A DNA stretch of 64,000 nucleotides from Kordia jejudonensis. GTDB lineage: Bacteria; Bacteroidota; Bacteroidia; Flavobacteriales; Flavobacteriaceae. The DNA lies in assembly GCF_001005315.1 (NCBI RefSeq), contig NZ_LBMG01000026.1, positions 1 to 64,000 on the forward strand, given 5' to 3'. The first letter of the stretch is position 1, and each line of letters opens with the position of its first letter. The notes beneath the pieces are model-generated. The model was not told the DNA's origin and searched no databases. It was given only the letters and a program-made list of their open reading frames with translations. Below are positions 45,441 to 56,517 of this stretch, piece by piece. A program made the position numbers and the translations under genes.

Positions 45441-45453
45441 AAATTACCAACCT

Positions 45454-45918
45454 ATGAAAACACGTTTCTATACAACGTACCTAATGGCACTTGCGTTTCT
45501 AATCGTAACTTCTTGTGGCTCATTAAAAAAAGCAGTTTTTGATCAATACTCGTATCAAAAAGGGACAGAAATCAAAGTTGATGCATTGCGATTAATGGAC
45601 AAATCATCCATGGAATACAGTTCGCAAACGGCGGCTATTGAACATTTGGAAGCCGAATTGGCAAAAATAGTAGAATACGAAAAAAACAAACCTGAAAACA
45701 AAATTGGGTATGCTATGTGGAAAATGATCGCCAATCCTGATAAAAAATTCATAGCGGGTTATCTGAAAATGTGGAAAGAAAAAGGCACAGTAAGTCCCGT
45801 TTTTATTGACGAAGCAAAAGGACAAGTCAGCGAAGCCTTGGATTTAATTCTTCAATACGAAGGGAAAAAAGATCCTGCCGCTGAAAACAAACTCAAACAA
45901 ATACTAGGTTTACAATAA
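45454..45918 (+). CDS. lipoprotein of lysis-like cassette
   Basis: Lipoprotein of 154 residues (lipobox VTSC, Cys21). Mature part is helical and charged, without known motifs (KIVEYEKNKPENKIGYAMWKMIANPDKKF...). Lies between the amidase and a helical 118-residue gene, all tightly spaced. It could be an outer-membrane spanin-like component, but this is only suggested by context. Confidence 0.6.
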   Translation: MKTRFYTTYLMALAFLIVTSCGSLKKAVFDQYSYQKGTEIKVDALRLMDKSSMEYSSQTAAIEHLEAELAKIVEYEKNKPENKIGYAMWKMIANPDKKFIAGYLKMWKEKGTVSPVFIDEAKGQVSEALDLILQYEGKKDPAAENKLKQILGLQ

Positions 45919-45936
45919 TTACAAAACAGTAACAAC

Positions 45937-46293
45937 ATGAACGTTAAAGACATACTAAAAGAAATAAAAGGAAACTTACTTGGTTTAGTAGGTGAAAAAT
46001 TTGAGGATCTAAAGTCGGAATCAAAAAAAGATGTACAAGACTTTTTAGATGCTTCCAAAGAAAAACTAGAACGCTGGACACTATTTTTAGCCAGTGGAGC
46101 CATCACACCAGAAGAATACAAATGGTTAGTGGAAAGTCAAAAAGATTTGGTCGTTCTCAAAGGATTATATGCCGCTGGCGTATCTAAAATAAAATTAGGA
46201 CACCTAAAAAATAGTATTCTTGATACAGTCATCAATACAGCACTTGGAATGGTGTTAAAACCAAATGATACCGAAGAAAACGCTGACGCATAA
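45937..46293 (+). CDS. helical protein of lysis-like cassette
   Basis: Cytoplasmic or peripheral 118-residue protein, amphipathic helices throughout (LKEIKGNLLGLVGEKFEDLKSESKKD). A moderately hydrophobic C-terminal part (LDTVINTALGMVLKP) is too weak to be a clear membrane span. Lies last in the three-gene set. Unrecognised; a holin-like role is possible from context only. Confidence 0.5.
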   Translation: MNVKDILKEIKGNLLGLVGEKFEDLKSESKKDVQDFLDASKEKLERWTLFLASGAITPEEYKWLVESQKDLVVLKGLYAAGVSKIKLGHLKNSILDTVINTALGMVLKPNDTEENADA

Positions 46294-46345
46294 AAATAAA
46301 TAAAATATACTTCGCTGATAATCAGGTTTTATCAGTAAAATAAAC

Positions 46346-48088
<1,743 letters not shown>

Positions 48089-48128
48089 AAATGTAAATTG
48101 GGTACTTTTTTGAGTAACAAAAAAAGAA

Positions 48129-48161
48129 AAAAGGTGTCTATCCAATAGGTAGATGCCTTTT
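48129..48161 (+). terminator. terminator of pyrG
   Basis: AAAAGGTGTCTA pairs with TAGATGCCTTTT (two wobble pairs) around a 9-base loop. Confidence 0.8.
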
Positions 48162-48189
48162 ATATGAGATTAGCATAAATAACGATTAA

Positions 48190-50109
48190 ATGGAAGAAAA
48201 CAAGTTTGATTACAAACAATTTATAGGATTTGGGCTTTTGGCCTTAATTGGAGTTTTTTGGATAAACTCTATGCAACCTACTGAAGAAGAAGTTGCTGCA
48301 CAGGAAGAAGCCGAAAAAGCAAAAACGGAGCAGGTTACTACTGAAACAGCAAATCCGAAAGCGGACGCAATTCAGGAAACTACAGTAGATTTAACAGATT
48401 CTATACAAGCCGCAAAATACAAAAGCAATGTTGGCGCATTTAGTTACAATGTCGGAAAAGTATCTTTGGACGACGTAACGACAATTGAAAACCAAGTACT
48501 TTCACTAAAAATAAGTAACAAAGGTGGACAAATTGTAGAAGCACACATCAAAGGACAAATAGTAAAAGGCGAATTTGAGGAACTAAAAACCTACGATTCT
48601 TTGCCTGTATATTTGGTTAAAGATGGAAACGCTTCTTTTGGAATCAACCTTACAACTGCCGACAATCGTTTGCTAAGTACAAAAGATTTACCTTTTGAAC
48701 CTACGTACACTGAAAATGGAGACAGCAAAGTACTTTCGATGAAACTGAAAGTTGCGGCGGACAAATATCTAGAATACAGATATGAAATGAAGGATGATTA
48801 CATGGTAGACTTTACCGTGCGTTCGCAAGGATTAAATGGAGTTGTCAACGTTAGTCAGCCAGTCAATATGGAGTGGAAGCTAAAAAGTTTCCGTCATGCG
48901 AAAAGTGTTACCTATGAAAATCGCTATACAGACTTGCATTACGAATATGATGATGGAAAAGACAGTTACTTAGGACAAGCCGAAGACGAAGAAAAAGTAA
49001 ATGATGTGACGTGGTTAGGTTACAAACAACATTTCTTCTCATCAATCTTATTAACAGATACAGCATTCAAAACAGCAACACTGTCTACAAATAATATTGT
49101 AGATAGCGAAATGGCTGAAAAAGATGTAAAGTTCCTAAAAGAATTTGGCGCAACAATTCCGTTAGAATTAAAAGGAGGCGAACTCAACTATAACATGGAC
49201 ATTTACAACGGTCCAACAGATTATGACACGCTCACTGCATATGACAGAAACCTAGATGAAATCGTTCCTTTAGGTTGGGGAATCTTTGGTTGGATCAACC
49301 GTTTCTTCCTAATTCCACTATTTGGATTATTAAGTGCATTCTTGCCAGCAGGTATTGCGATTGTGGTGATGACGATATTAGTTCGATTATTACTATCGCC
49401 AGTAACCTACAAATCATACTTATCGCAAGCGAAGATGAAAGTAATTCGTCCAGAAATTACTGAAATCAACGAAAAGTACAAGGATGATGCAATGAAGAAG
49501 CAACAAGAAACAATGAAACTATACGGAAAAGCAGGTGTAAGTCCAATGGCAGGTTGTATTCCAGCATTAATGCAGATTCCTGTATTCTATGCACTTTTCA
49601 TGTTCTTCCCATCGGCATTTGAATTGCGTCAAAAGAGTTTCTTGTGGGCAGAAGATTTATCATCCTATGATACCATTTATCAATTCCCAGAAGGATGGAG
49701 CATTCCATTATATGGAGATCACATCAGTTTATTCCCAATCTTAGCGTCTATTGCTATTTTCTTCTACATGCGTATGACAACAGGTCAGCAAATGATGTCG
49801 CAACAGCCAACGCAAGAAGGAATGCCAGACATGAGCAAAATGATGAAATACATGATGTATTTCTCTCCATTAATGATGTTATTCTTCTTCAACAACTACG
49901 CAAGTGGATTAAGTTTATACTATTTCGTATCGAACTTAATTACTATCGGAATCATGTTAGTCATTAAAAACTACATTATTGATGAAGAAAAAATTCACGC
50001 GAAAATAGAAGAGAACAAAAAGAAGCCTAAAAAGCAAAACCGTTTCCAAAAGAAAATGCAAGAAATGATGGAACAAGCAGAAGCGCAGAAAAAGGCAAAC
50101 AAAAAGTAA
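48190..50109 (+). CDS. yidC: membrane protein insertase YidC
   Basis: Inserts and folds inner-membrane proteins with or without SecYEG. 639 residues, Gram-negative type: N-terminal TM (FIGFGLLALIGVFWINSM), a large periplasmic beta domain (about 60-345), then the five-TM core (WGIFGWINRFFLIPLFGLLSAF...) with the positive residue in VRLLLSPVTYKSYLSQAKMKV, ending in a Lys-rich C-terminal tail. Ends at 50109; a repeat mosaic follows. Confidence 0.96.
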   Translation: MEENKFDYKQFIGFGLLALIGVFWINSMQPTEEEVAAQEEAEKAKTEQVTTETANPKADAIQETTVDLTDSIQAAKYKSNVGAFSYNVGKVSLDDVTTIENQVLSLKISNKGGQIVEAHIKGQIVKGEFEELKTYDSLPVYLVKDGNASFGINLTTADNRLLSTKDLPFEPTYTENGDSKVLSMKLKVAADKYLEYRYEMKDDYMVDFTVRSQGLNGVVNVSQPVNMEWKLKSFRHAKSVTYENRYTDLHYEYDDGKDSYLGQAEDEEKVNDVTWLGYKQHFFSSILLTDTAFKTATLSTNNIVDSEMAEKDVKFLKEFGATIPLELKGGELNYNMDIYNGPTDYDTLTAYDRNLDEIVPLGWGIFGWINRFFLIPLFGLLSAFLPAGIAIVVMTILVRLLLSPVTYKSYLSQAKMKVIRPEITEINEKYKDDAMKKQQETMKLYGKAGVSPMAGCIPALMQIPVFYALFMFFPSAFELRQKSFLWAEDLSSYDTIYQFPEGWSIPLYGDHISLFPILASIAIFFYMRMTTGQQMMSQQPTQEGMPDMSKMMKYMMYFSPLMMLFFFNNYASGLSLYYFVSNLITIGIMLVIKNYIIDEEKIHAKIEENKKKPKKQNRFQKKMQEMMEQAEAQKKANKK

Positions 50110-50122
50110 ATAGAATTTTTGA

Positions 50123-50156
50123 TTGCTTCGCTGTTAGAAGTTAGACCGCGTACGCG
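50123..50156. repeat. GC-rich mosaic, partial copy after yidC
   Basis: TTGCTTCGCTGTTAGAAG then TTAGACCGCGTACGCG. It is the inverse orientation of the 32821-32916 family (GCGTACGCGC, GTCTAAC, TAACAGCGAAGC), 14 bases after yidC. Confidence 0.7.
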
Positions 50157-50229
50157 TTTCTAGATTATCTTAGCTGAAGTAAATTTAAAGTAAAATATTC
50201 TAAAAGTATTTTTTAGAATCATAAGAAAA

Positions 50230-50363
50230 AGAGGCTGTCTGAAAAGCTAAATTTTCGTCAAGCCGAACTTGATTCGGTTTCTCATAATCATTGAAAATCA
50301 GTGTAATGAGATTCTGAATTAAATTCAGAATGACGTTTTTTTAAACTTTTTTAGACAACCTCT
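50230..50363. repeat. nested palindromic repeat element of 134 bp
   Basis: Outer arms AGAGGCTGTCTGAAAAG (50230-50246) and CTTTTTTAGACAACCTCT (50346-50363) are inverted repeats. Inside are CCGAA/TTCGG (50263-50277), CTCAT/ATGAG and ATTCTGAATT/AATTCAGAAT (50311-50331). Related to a common flavobacterial CTGAA-type palindromic repeat, from memory. With mosaics it fills the 460-bp gap after yidC. Confidence 0.75.
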
Positions 50364-50512
50364 ATTGGTTTTATAAATAGCATTCCTGTGAAAACAGAAA
50401 TTCAAAAGGCAAGTAGTAAACTTAAATCGTTATTATTTCAAATCAACAACTTGTAAGTTCGAGCGCAGTCGAGAACCTAATCAAAACGAATAGTTCAATT
50501 AATTTCCATTGT

Positions 50513-50564
50513 ATCTAACAGCGCAAAGCGCGATCTAACATCTAACAGCGAAGCGGTCTAACAT
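50513..50564. repeat. GC-rich mosaic before GH3 3' end
   Basis: TCTAACA GCGCAAAGCGC GATCTAACA TCTAACA GCGAAGCG GTCTAACA; ends six bases before the GH3 stop codon at 50571. Same family as 32821-32916. Confidence 0.8.
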
Positions 50565-50570
50565 CTCTTT

Positions 50571-51671
50571 TCACAATCCTTCCTTAAACTTCAAAATTCG
50601 TTGATACGAAGCATCAATTCGTTCCTTAGAAATCTTTCCATCTTCAACCAGTTGTTTTACAATCGCAATAATATCTTTGGGTAAAATCATATCGCGTCCT
50701 TTCATCGGAATATGATTTGAAAACATCAACACATCAACGCCAGCCAAAATTGCCATCTCAATAGATTTCTCAAAACCAAACTGATTCGCAATGGCTTTCA
50801 TTTGCATATCATCCGAAAAAATAACACCTTCAAAGCCAATATCATCACGTAAATAATCAGTCATAATCTTCTTAGAAAGTGTCGCAGGCAACTTAGAATC
50901 ATCAAGTTTTTCATTCACAATATGCGCCGTCATAATCGCATCTACATTGCCTTCATACAATAACTTTACATACGGAAACACTTCTTTCTGTTTCCAATAC
51001 TTACTCACATCTGTTACATTATAATGTGAATCTTCTTTCGAGTTTCCATGTCCTGGAAAATGCTTCAAAACGGTCTTTACTCCAAAATACCGATGACTCG
51101 AAATCACTTGTCGTGCATGCTTAATCACATCTTTAGGATTTGTAGAAAATGCACGTTCATTTTTCCCAATTGGCGGATTTTCGCCATTATGAACATCTAC
51201 AACAGGCGCGTAATTCACATTAATACCTAACAACAACAAATTGTGCGCAATAATATCACTAAAATATTTTGTGGAAGCTACATCATCAAGATCGCCCAAA
51301 TACTTTGCAGAAACCGTTTCGGGAAAACCGTATTTCGCTTTCAAACGATTTACTTTTCCACCTTCTTCATCAATACTTACCAACAAAGGCAATGAAGCTT
51401 CTTTACGGAGCATTGTAATTAGTTTTTTCAATTTTTGTACCGACGCTTCTTGGGCAATATTCTTTTCATACAACAAAATACCGCCAAGTTGTTGTGCTTT
51501 AATTGCGGCAACGATCTCATTATTAGGCTGAATCACGGTATCTTTTCCAATCCCAAGCATAATCATTTGCCCAATCTTAACCTCTAAACTATCAATCTTG
51601 CTATTTTGCGAAAATCCTTTTGGAAACACAAAAAAGTAACACGCAACCACAATCAAAAATCTATACTTCAT
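50571..51671 (-). CDS. glycoside hydrolase family 3 (beta-N-acetylhexosaminidase-like)
   Basis: Secreted 366-residue enzyme with a signal peptide (MKYRFLIVVACYFFVFPKGFSQ). GH3 N-terminal barrel motifs: IGQMIMLGIG, SIDEEGGKVNRL, KHFPGHGNSKEDSHY (NagZ-type catalytic His region) and IFSDDMQM with the nucleophile Asp. The single-domain form resembles NagZ-like hexosaminidases acting on peptidoglycan-derived GlcNAc sugars, here outside the cytoplasm. The 3' end borders a repeat mosaic. Confidence 0.9.
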   Translation of the reverse strand: MKYRFLIVVACYFFVFPKGFSQNSKIDSLEVKIGQMIMLGIGKDTVIQPNNEIVAAIKAQQLGGILLYEKNIAQEASVQKLKKLITMLRKEASLPLLVSIDEEGGKVNRLKAKYGFPETVSAKYLGDLDDVASTKYFSDIIAHNLLLLGINVNYAPVVDVHNGENPPIGKNERAFSTNPKDVIKHARQVISSHRYFGVKTVLKHFPGHGNSKEDSHYNVTDVSKYWKQKEVFPYVKLLYEGNVDAIMTAHIVNEKLDDSKLPATLSKKIMTDYLRDDIGFEGVIFSDDMQMKAIANQFGFEKSIEMAILAGVDVLMFSNHIPMKGRDMILPKDIIAIVKQLVEDGKISKERIDASYQRILKFKEGL

Positions 51672-51907
51672 ATTTCTATAACTATTTCAATAAAATCGAA
51701 TATACAGCAAAATCTACCAATTCCATAAAAAACGTATGTATCATTGGTTTTATTTCAAGAAAAATATTCGTGTCACAAAAAAATCGTATAAGCCAATAGG
51801 GGAAAAACAGTTTTTAAATTGTTTTAATACAAAACGCCATCACTTTAACCATTTGTTATATAAGGTGTTATAGTTTTCTAAAGAAACAATCAAAACCGAT
51901 ATACAAT

Positions 51908-53050
51908 ATGAAATTCCAAAAACTAACCCTTCTATTACTTGCAATTACCTTCTTTACGGCTTGTGATAAAGACAATGAACCAGCTCCATTAGCAGAAAGT
52001 AGTATTTCAGGAAAATTTTTAGCACCAAACAATGTAGATCCTATTGTAAATGCTGTTGTTACCGCAAGTAAAGACGGTAATGTCGTTGCCGAAACATACT
52101 CTGGAACCGACGGAAGTTTTACACTTACAAACCTAACTGTAGGCGAATATGAAGTGTCATTGCAAAAAGGATTGTTCAGTTCGGCAAGAACCGTAGAAGT
52201 AGCCGAAGATGACGACGTTCAAATTCCTAACATTCCGATAGAATCATTTCCAAGAATTGGAGTAGTAAAAGGAGTATACGATAATATAGAATCAATACTA
52301 TACGACATCGGTTTGGTAAACCCAATTACACAAGAACCTTTATTTGATATCATTCAAGGAAATGGTATAGGAAGACCATTAGCAACTACAGGACATCACG
52401 GACATCATCATGATGAGCCAGGAATGTTTTCTCCTGAAGATGGAACCAATTTAGTGCCAAATGTAAGCTTTACGTTTGCAGATTTAGTAGCTTCTCCTGA
52501 TATGTTGGCCGAATACGACATCATTTTCTTAAACTGTGGTTTAAGTGAAAGTTATACTCAGTTTAATGCAAATATTTTAGACTATGTAACCAATGGAGGA
52601 ATCTTATATGCAACGGATTTCGCATTCAAATATGTGCAAGGAATCTCAGATGGACCAGCATACATTGACTTTTTAGACAATGAAAAAAGTGGACAATCAT
52701 TGTCTACGGAAGCAACTATTTTTGATCAAGATTTAATCGATTGGTTGCAAATAAACTTTGGAATTACTTTAAATAATAATGATACAATTTTGTTGGACGA
52801 ATTTTTGCCAGGATGGCAAGTTGTCGACAGTGCAAATGATGCAACGGTAATTAGTTGGTTTAACGGACCAGTTGAATTCCGCGACAACAGCAACAACTCA
52901 GTGCAACAAAACAAAGACTTAGCGTTTACATTTCTAGTTGGAGAAGGCGGCGTATTCTATTCATCATTTCATACGGAAAATCACGACGATGGATTTAGTA
53001 CGGTGGATCGACTTCTCGAATATTTAGTATTTGAATTGTCTGCGCTATAA
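51908..53050 (+). CDS. lipoprotein with CarboxypepD_reg domain and His-rich loop
   Basis: Lipoprotein of 380 residues (lipobox FFTAC, Cys19). Residues about 30-110 form a carboxypeptidase-regulatory-like beta domain (SISGKFLAPNNVDPIVNAVV...GTDGSFTLTNL). The rest looks like an alpha/beta domain of GATase-like kind (YDIIFLNCGLSESYTQF..GGILYATDFAFKYV) with a TTGHHGHHHDEPG loop near residue 160 that may bind metal. I do not recognise a defined family. Ends before a clear terminator. Confidence 0.72.
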   Translation: MKFQKLTLLLLAITFFTACDKDNEPAPLAESSISGKFLAPNNVDPIVNAVVTASKDGNVVAETYSGTDGSFTLTNLTVGEYEVSLQKGLFSSARTVEVAEDDDVQIPNIPIESFPRIGVVKGVYDNIESILYDIGLVNPITQEPLFDIIQGNGIGRPLATTGHHGHHHDEPGMFSPEDGTNLVPNVSFTFADLVASPDMLAEYDIIFLNCGLSESYTQFNANILDYVTNGGILYATDFAFKYVQGISDGPAYIDFLDNEKSGQSLSTEATIFDQDLIDWLQINFGITLNNNDTILLDEFLPGWQVVDSANDATVISWFNGPVEFRDNSNNSVQQNKDLAFTFLVGEGGVFYSSFHTENHDDGFSTVDRLLEYLVFELSAL

Positions 53051-53068
53051 TTATCTTGATATGATACG

Positions 53069-53104
53069 AAAAGCCTGAATGTTTCTTTCGCATTCAGGCT
53101 TTTT
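53069..53104 (+). terminator. terminator of His-rich lipoprotein gene
   Basis: Perfect 13-bp stem AAAAGCCTGAATG (53069-53081) with CATTCAGGCTTTT (53091-53103). Confidence 0.92.
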
Positions 53105-53465
53105 AATTTTAGTAAAATTCACGATTGTGAAGTCCGAAAGACGAACACAATTGTGTAAATAGAACTAATCCCGCTGTATAGCGAAATCTTTAAAATATAG
53201 CCGAAAAAGTTTATTTCAAACTCAGTCAAATCCATTTTTTACATTCAATTTTATTAAAAATACGCTTCCCACAAAACCACTCAGAAAAAAGCGAAAAAGA
53301 TAGTATCTTTGTCAGCAATACATATATCATACGTCTTAAGTAAGATGAAATCTGAAATGTACTTCATACATTCATGAAAAATAAATAAGTGACATGGAGC
53401 GCAGTTGAGATTCTCAATATAAAATCAATCGTAAGGACAGTGATAAACAAGCGAACGAAATAAAA
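53105..53465. other. non-coding leader region of mnmA
   Basis: About 360 AT-rich bases with a -7 element at 53304 and a short GAGCGCAGTTGAGA fragment at 53397 that echoes a repeat at 50459. The predicted mnmA 5' untranslated region is about 150 bases, long for this genome. No RNA family recognised. Confidence 0.45.
53304..53311 (+). promoter_or_regulatory. -7 element (TATCTTTG) of mnmA
   Basis: TATCTTTG located 154 bases before the mnmA ATG; no matching -33 TTTG seen. Confidence 0.45.
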
Positions 53466-54653
53466 ATGAAACGAGTAATAGTAGGACTTTCTGGCGGAGT
53501 AGATTCAAGTGTAACCGCATATCTTTTAAAAGAACAAGGATATGAAGTAATTGGACTATTCATGAAAAATTGGCACGACGATTCTGTGACCATTTCCGAC
53601 GAATGTCCATGGTTAGAAGATAGCAATGACGCCTTAATAGTAGCAGACAAACTAGGAATTCCGTTCCAAACGGTAGATTTAAGCGAACAATACAAAGAAC
53701 GCATCGTCGATTACATGTTCAATGAATATGAAAAAGGACGAACGCCAAATCCGGATGTACTCTGTAATCGTGAAATAAAATTCGATGTTTTTCTGAAAAT
53801 AGCATTAGACTTAGGTGCTGATTATGTTGCAACGGGTCATTATTGCAGAAAAGAAACCATCGAAAAAGATGGAAAAACCATTCATAAACTTCTAGCTGGA
53901 AAAGATGGAAACAAAGATCAATCGTATTTTCTTTGCCAACTTTCACAAGAACAATTAGAAAAATCATTATTTCCTATCGGAGAATTGACAAAGCCTGAAG
54001 TTCGCGAAATTGCCGCAAAAGCAAACTTAATTACTGCCGAAAAGAAGGATTCACAAGGTTTATGTTTCATAGGAAAAGTAAAACTGCCTGATTTTTTACA
54101 ACAACAATTACAACCAAAAGAAGGTGTCATTGTTGAGGTGCCAAATGATATAGAAAGTTATCAAAAAGAATTGCCAACATTTGCAAACAAAGTTGAAGAG
54201 TTGGAGTTTTATGCACAAAAACATACCTACGCACTATCTGATGGAAAAATAGTTGGAAAACATCAAGGAGCGCATTACTTTACCAAAGGGCAACGCAAAG
54301 GTTTAGCCGTTGGCGGAACTGTAGAACCATTATTTGTCATAGAAACAGACGTAAAAGAAAACGTAATCTATACAGGACAAGGAAAAACGCATCCAGGACT
54401 ATACAGACGAACACTCTTTGTAAAAGACGACGAATTGCATTGGGTTCGTGAAGATATGGCATTACAGCCAGATGAATCTATGGAAGTGATGGCGCGTATT
54501 CGTTACCGTCAACCATTACAAACAGCGTTGATTTATAAAATTGACGGCGGTGCATATGTAGATTTTGAAAATCCGCAAAGTGCCATCACGGAAGGACAAT
54601 TTGTAGCTTGGTATTTAGAAGACGAATTAATAGGTTCAGGTGTGATTTCTTAG
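53466..54653 (+). CDS. mnmA: tRNA-specific 2-thiouridylase MnmA
   Basis: Adds sulfur to U34 of tRNAs for Lys, Glu and Gln. 395 residues. PP-loop SGGVDSSV at the start ([21 protein letters not shown]), catalytic Cys in [12 protein letters not shown] and GLCFIG, and the C-terminal domain of MnmA ([18 protein letters not shown]). Complete. Followed by low-complexity repeats. Confidence 0.96.
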   Translation: MKRVIVGLSGGVDSSVTAYLLKEQGYEVIGLFMKNWHDDSVTISDECPWLEDSNDALIVADKLGIPFQTVDLSEQYKERIVDYMFNEYEKGRTPNPDVLCNREIKFDVFLKIALDLGADYVATGHYCRKETIEKDGKTIHKLLAGKDGNKDQSYFLCQLSQEQLEKSLFPIGELTKPEVREIAAKANLITAEKKDSQGLCFIGKVKLPDFLQQQLQPKEGVIVEVPNDIESYQKELPTFANKVEELEFYAQKHTYALSDGKIVGKHQGAHYFTKGQRKGLAVGGTVEPLFVIETDVKENVIYTGQGKTHPGLYRRTLFVKDDELHWVREDMALQPDESMEVMARIRYRQPLQTALIYKIDGGAYVDFENPQSAITEGQFVAWYLEDELIGSGVIS

Positions 54654-54816
54654 GGGAATTGAAGTTGAGTTTGAAATTGAATTTGAAAAGGTAAATATGT
54701 AGTAACAACTCAACGACTCAACAACTTGACAAAGAACAAAGAAAAAAGAAGAAAGAGCAGAGAACAAAGAATAAAGTTTAAGTTGTCATTAGAAGTTAGC
54801 AGAAATATCAAATTAA

Positions 54817-54864
54817 CAACTCAACAACTCAACAACTCAACAACTCAACAACTCAACAACTTAA
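54817..54864. repeat. CAACTCAA tandem repeat (6 copies)
   Basis: Five perfect 8-bp units (54817-54856) and one CAACTTAA. It sits 30 bases before the subtilase ATG. The region 54700-54890 also has CAACTCAACGACTCAAC and AAAGAACAGAGAACAAA fragments like those after rimO. Confidence 0.92.
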
Positions 54865-54894
54865 CAAAGAACAGAGAACAAACCACAAAAGCCT

Positions 54895-56514
54895 ATGAAA
54901 AAGCTAATCATCCTATCGTTTCTAGTAGTTTCAAGCTTCAGTTTTGCGCAAACACAACATGCTTGGGTATACTTTACCGATAAAGCTGATGTAGCAAATT
55001 CATTGGCGAATCCAACAACAATTCTCACACAAAAAGCCATCGATCGTAAAACAAATCACGGAGTTGCTATTGACGAACGCGATGTGCCTGTAAACGAATC
55101 CTATATCACACAAGTGAAAAACCAAACAGGAATTACAGTCAGAGCGAAATCAAAATGGTTCAACTGCGTACATGTCTTAGGAACGCAAACGGATATTGAT
55201 AACTTACTCAACTTATCATTTGTAAATCAAATAGTATATGTCGATCGATCGTTAAATACAATGAATAGATCCGCAACTTCAAATACAATCAAAAAAACAG
55301 AAGACAAGTTTGAAACGCTTGTCATGTATAACTACGGAGACGGATCAAACCAAGCGGCAATGATCAAAATTGACAAACTACACGAACTCGATTACACAGG
55401 CGAAGGTGTCACAGTTGCCGTAATGGATAGCGGTTTCCCAAATGTAAATACGATGGCAGCTTTTCAACGTTTACGCGACAATGGCGATTTATTAAACGGA
55501 TATGATTTTGTAGATAGAACTGCCGATGTGTATGCTTACACAGGAAACATGCACGGAACAACAGTTTTGTCAGATATGGCAGGATATGTAGATGGACAAT
55601 TTGTAGGAACGGCGCCAGATGCAAGCTATTACTTATTCCGAACAGAAGATGCTGGAAGCGAAACGCCGCTGGAAGAATCAAACTGGGTAGAAGCGGCAGA
55701 ACGCGCAGATAGCTTAGGTGTTGATGTGGTAAATACGTCATTAGGTTACAATCGTTTTGATGACAGTAGATACGATTATACTACGGCTGATATGGACGGA
55801 AATACAGCTTTCATTACCAAAGGCGCTAACATTGCTGTTGAAAAAGGAATGCTCATCGTAAACTCCGCAGGAAACTCTGGAAACGATGGCACTTGGGGAA
55901 TCATTACTGCGCCAGCAGATGGAAATGGTTTTACCATTGGAGCTGTAGATCCTAGCGGGAATTATGCCACGTTTAGTTCACGCGGAAGAACACCAAATGT
56001 TCCTGTAAAACCAGATGTTGTAGCGCAAGGACAAAGTGTGTATGTCATTAGTTCTACAGGAAACATAGGAATCTCTAATGGAACTTCATTTTCATCGCCA
56101 ATCATCGCAGGTGCAATGGCATGTTTGGTACAAGCATTTCCGAACAAAACGAATTTAGAATTGATGCAATTGGTGCGCGAATCGTCATCAATCTATGCAA
56201 ATCCTACGATTCAATTAGGACACGGAATTCCAAATTTTGAATTGGCGTTTCAAACCTTATCAACTCCAGAAAGTTTAGATCCAGATGTGATTCAAGTCTT
56301 TCCAAATCCCGCGAAAGCGATTGTATATATCAACTTGCCTACATCTTCTAAAAATGTAACAATTACCTTAGGAACGTTGGTTGGAAAAACGATTCAAACA
56401 CAGAAAATAGATGCAAACACTCACATAGATATCAGTCAATTAGCAGCCGGAATGTACTTGCTGCGGATTGAAGCAAACGGAACGCAATTGACCAAAAAAC
56501 TTATAAAACAATAA
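54895..56514 (+). CDS. secreted S8 subtilisin-like protease with T9SS sorting domain
   Basis: Exported serine protease of 539 residues. Signal peptide MKKLIILSFLVVSSFSFAQ; an N-terminal prosegment-like region (about 20-160); catalytic Asp178 (VAVMDSGF), His220 (NMHGTTV), oxyanion Asn327 (NSAGNSG) and Ser398 (NGTSFSSP). The last 80 residues are a type A T9SS domain (VFPNPAKAIVYINLP ... GMYLLRIEANG..KLIKQ), so the enzyme is exported by the type IX system to the surface. The H220 context NMHGT is typical. Confidence 0.93.
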   Translation: MKKLIILSFLVVSSFSFAQTQHAWVYFTDKADVANSLANPTTILTQKAIDRKTNHGVAIDERDVPVNESYITQVKNQTGITVRAKSKWFNCVHVLGTQTDIDNLLNLSFVNQIVYVDRSLNTMNRSATSNTIKKTEDKFETLVMYNYGDGSNQAAMIKIDKLHELDYTGEGVTVAVMDSGFPNVNTMAAFQRLRDNGDLLNGYDFVDRTADVYAYTGNMHGTTVLSDMAGYVDGQFVGTAPDASYYLFRTEDAGSETPLEESNWVEAAERADSLGVDVVNTSLGYNRFDDSRYDYTTADMDGNTAFITKGANIAVEKGMLIVNSAGNSGNDGTWGIITAPADGNGFTIGAVDPSGNYATFSSRGRTPNVPVKPDVVAQGQSVYVISSTGNIGISNGTSFSSPIIAGAMACLVQAFPNKTNLELMQLVRESSSIYANPTIQLGHGIPNFELAFQTLSTPESLDPDVIQVFPNPAKAIVYINLPTSSKNVTITLGTLVGKTIQTQKIDANTHIDISQLAAGMYLLRIEANGTQLTKKLIKQ

Positions 56515-56517
56515 AGC

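Noticed and set aside
54654-54894. Small proteins encoded in the CAACTCAA tract
   Set aside because: Frames in the repeat give low-complexity Asn/Thr/Gln runs without start context; they reflect the repeat, not coding.
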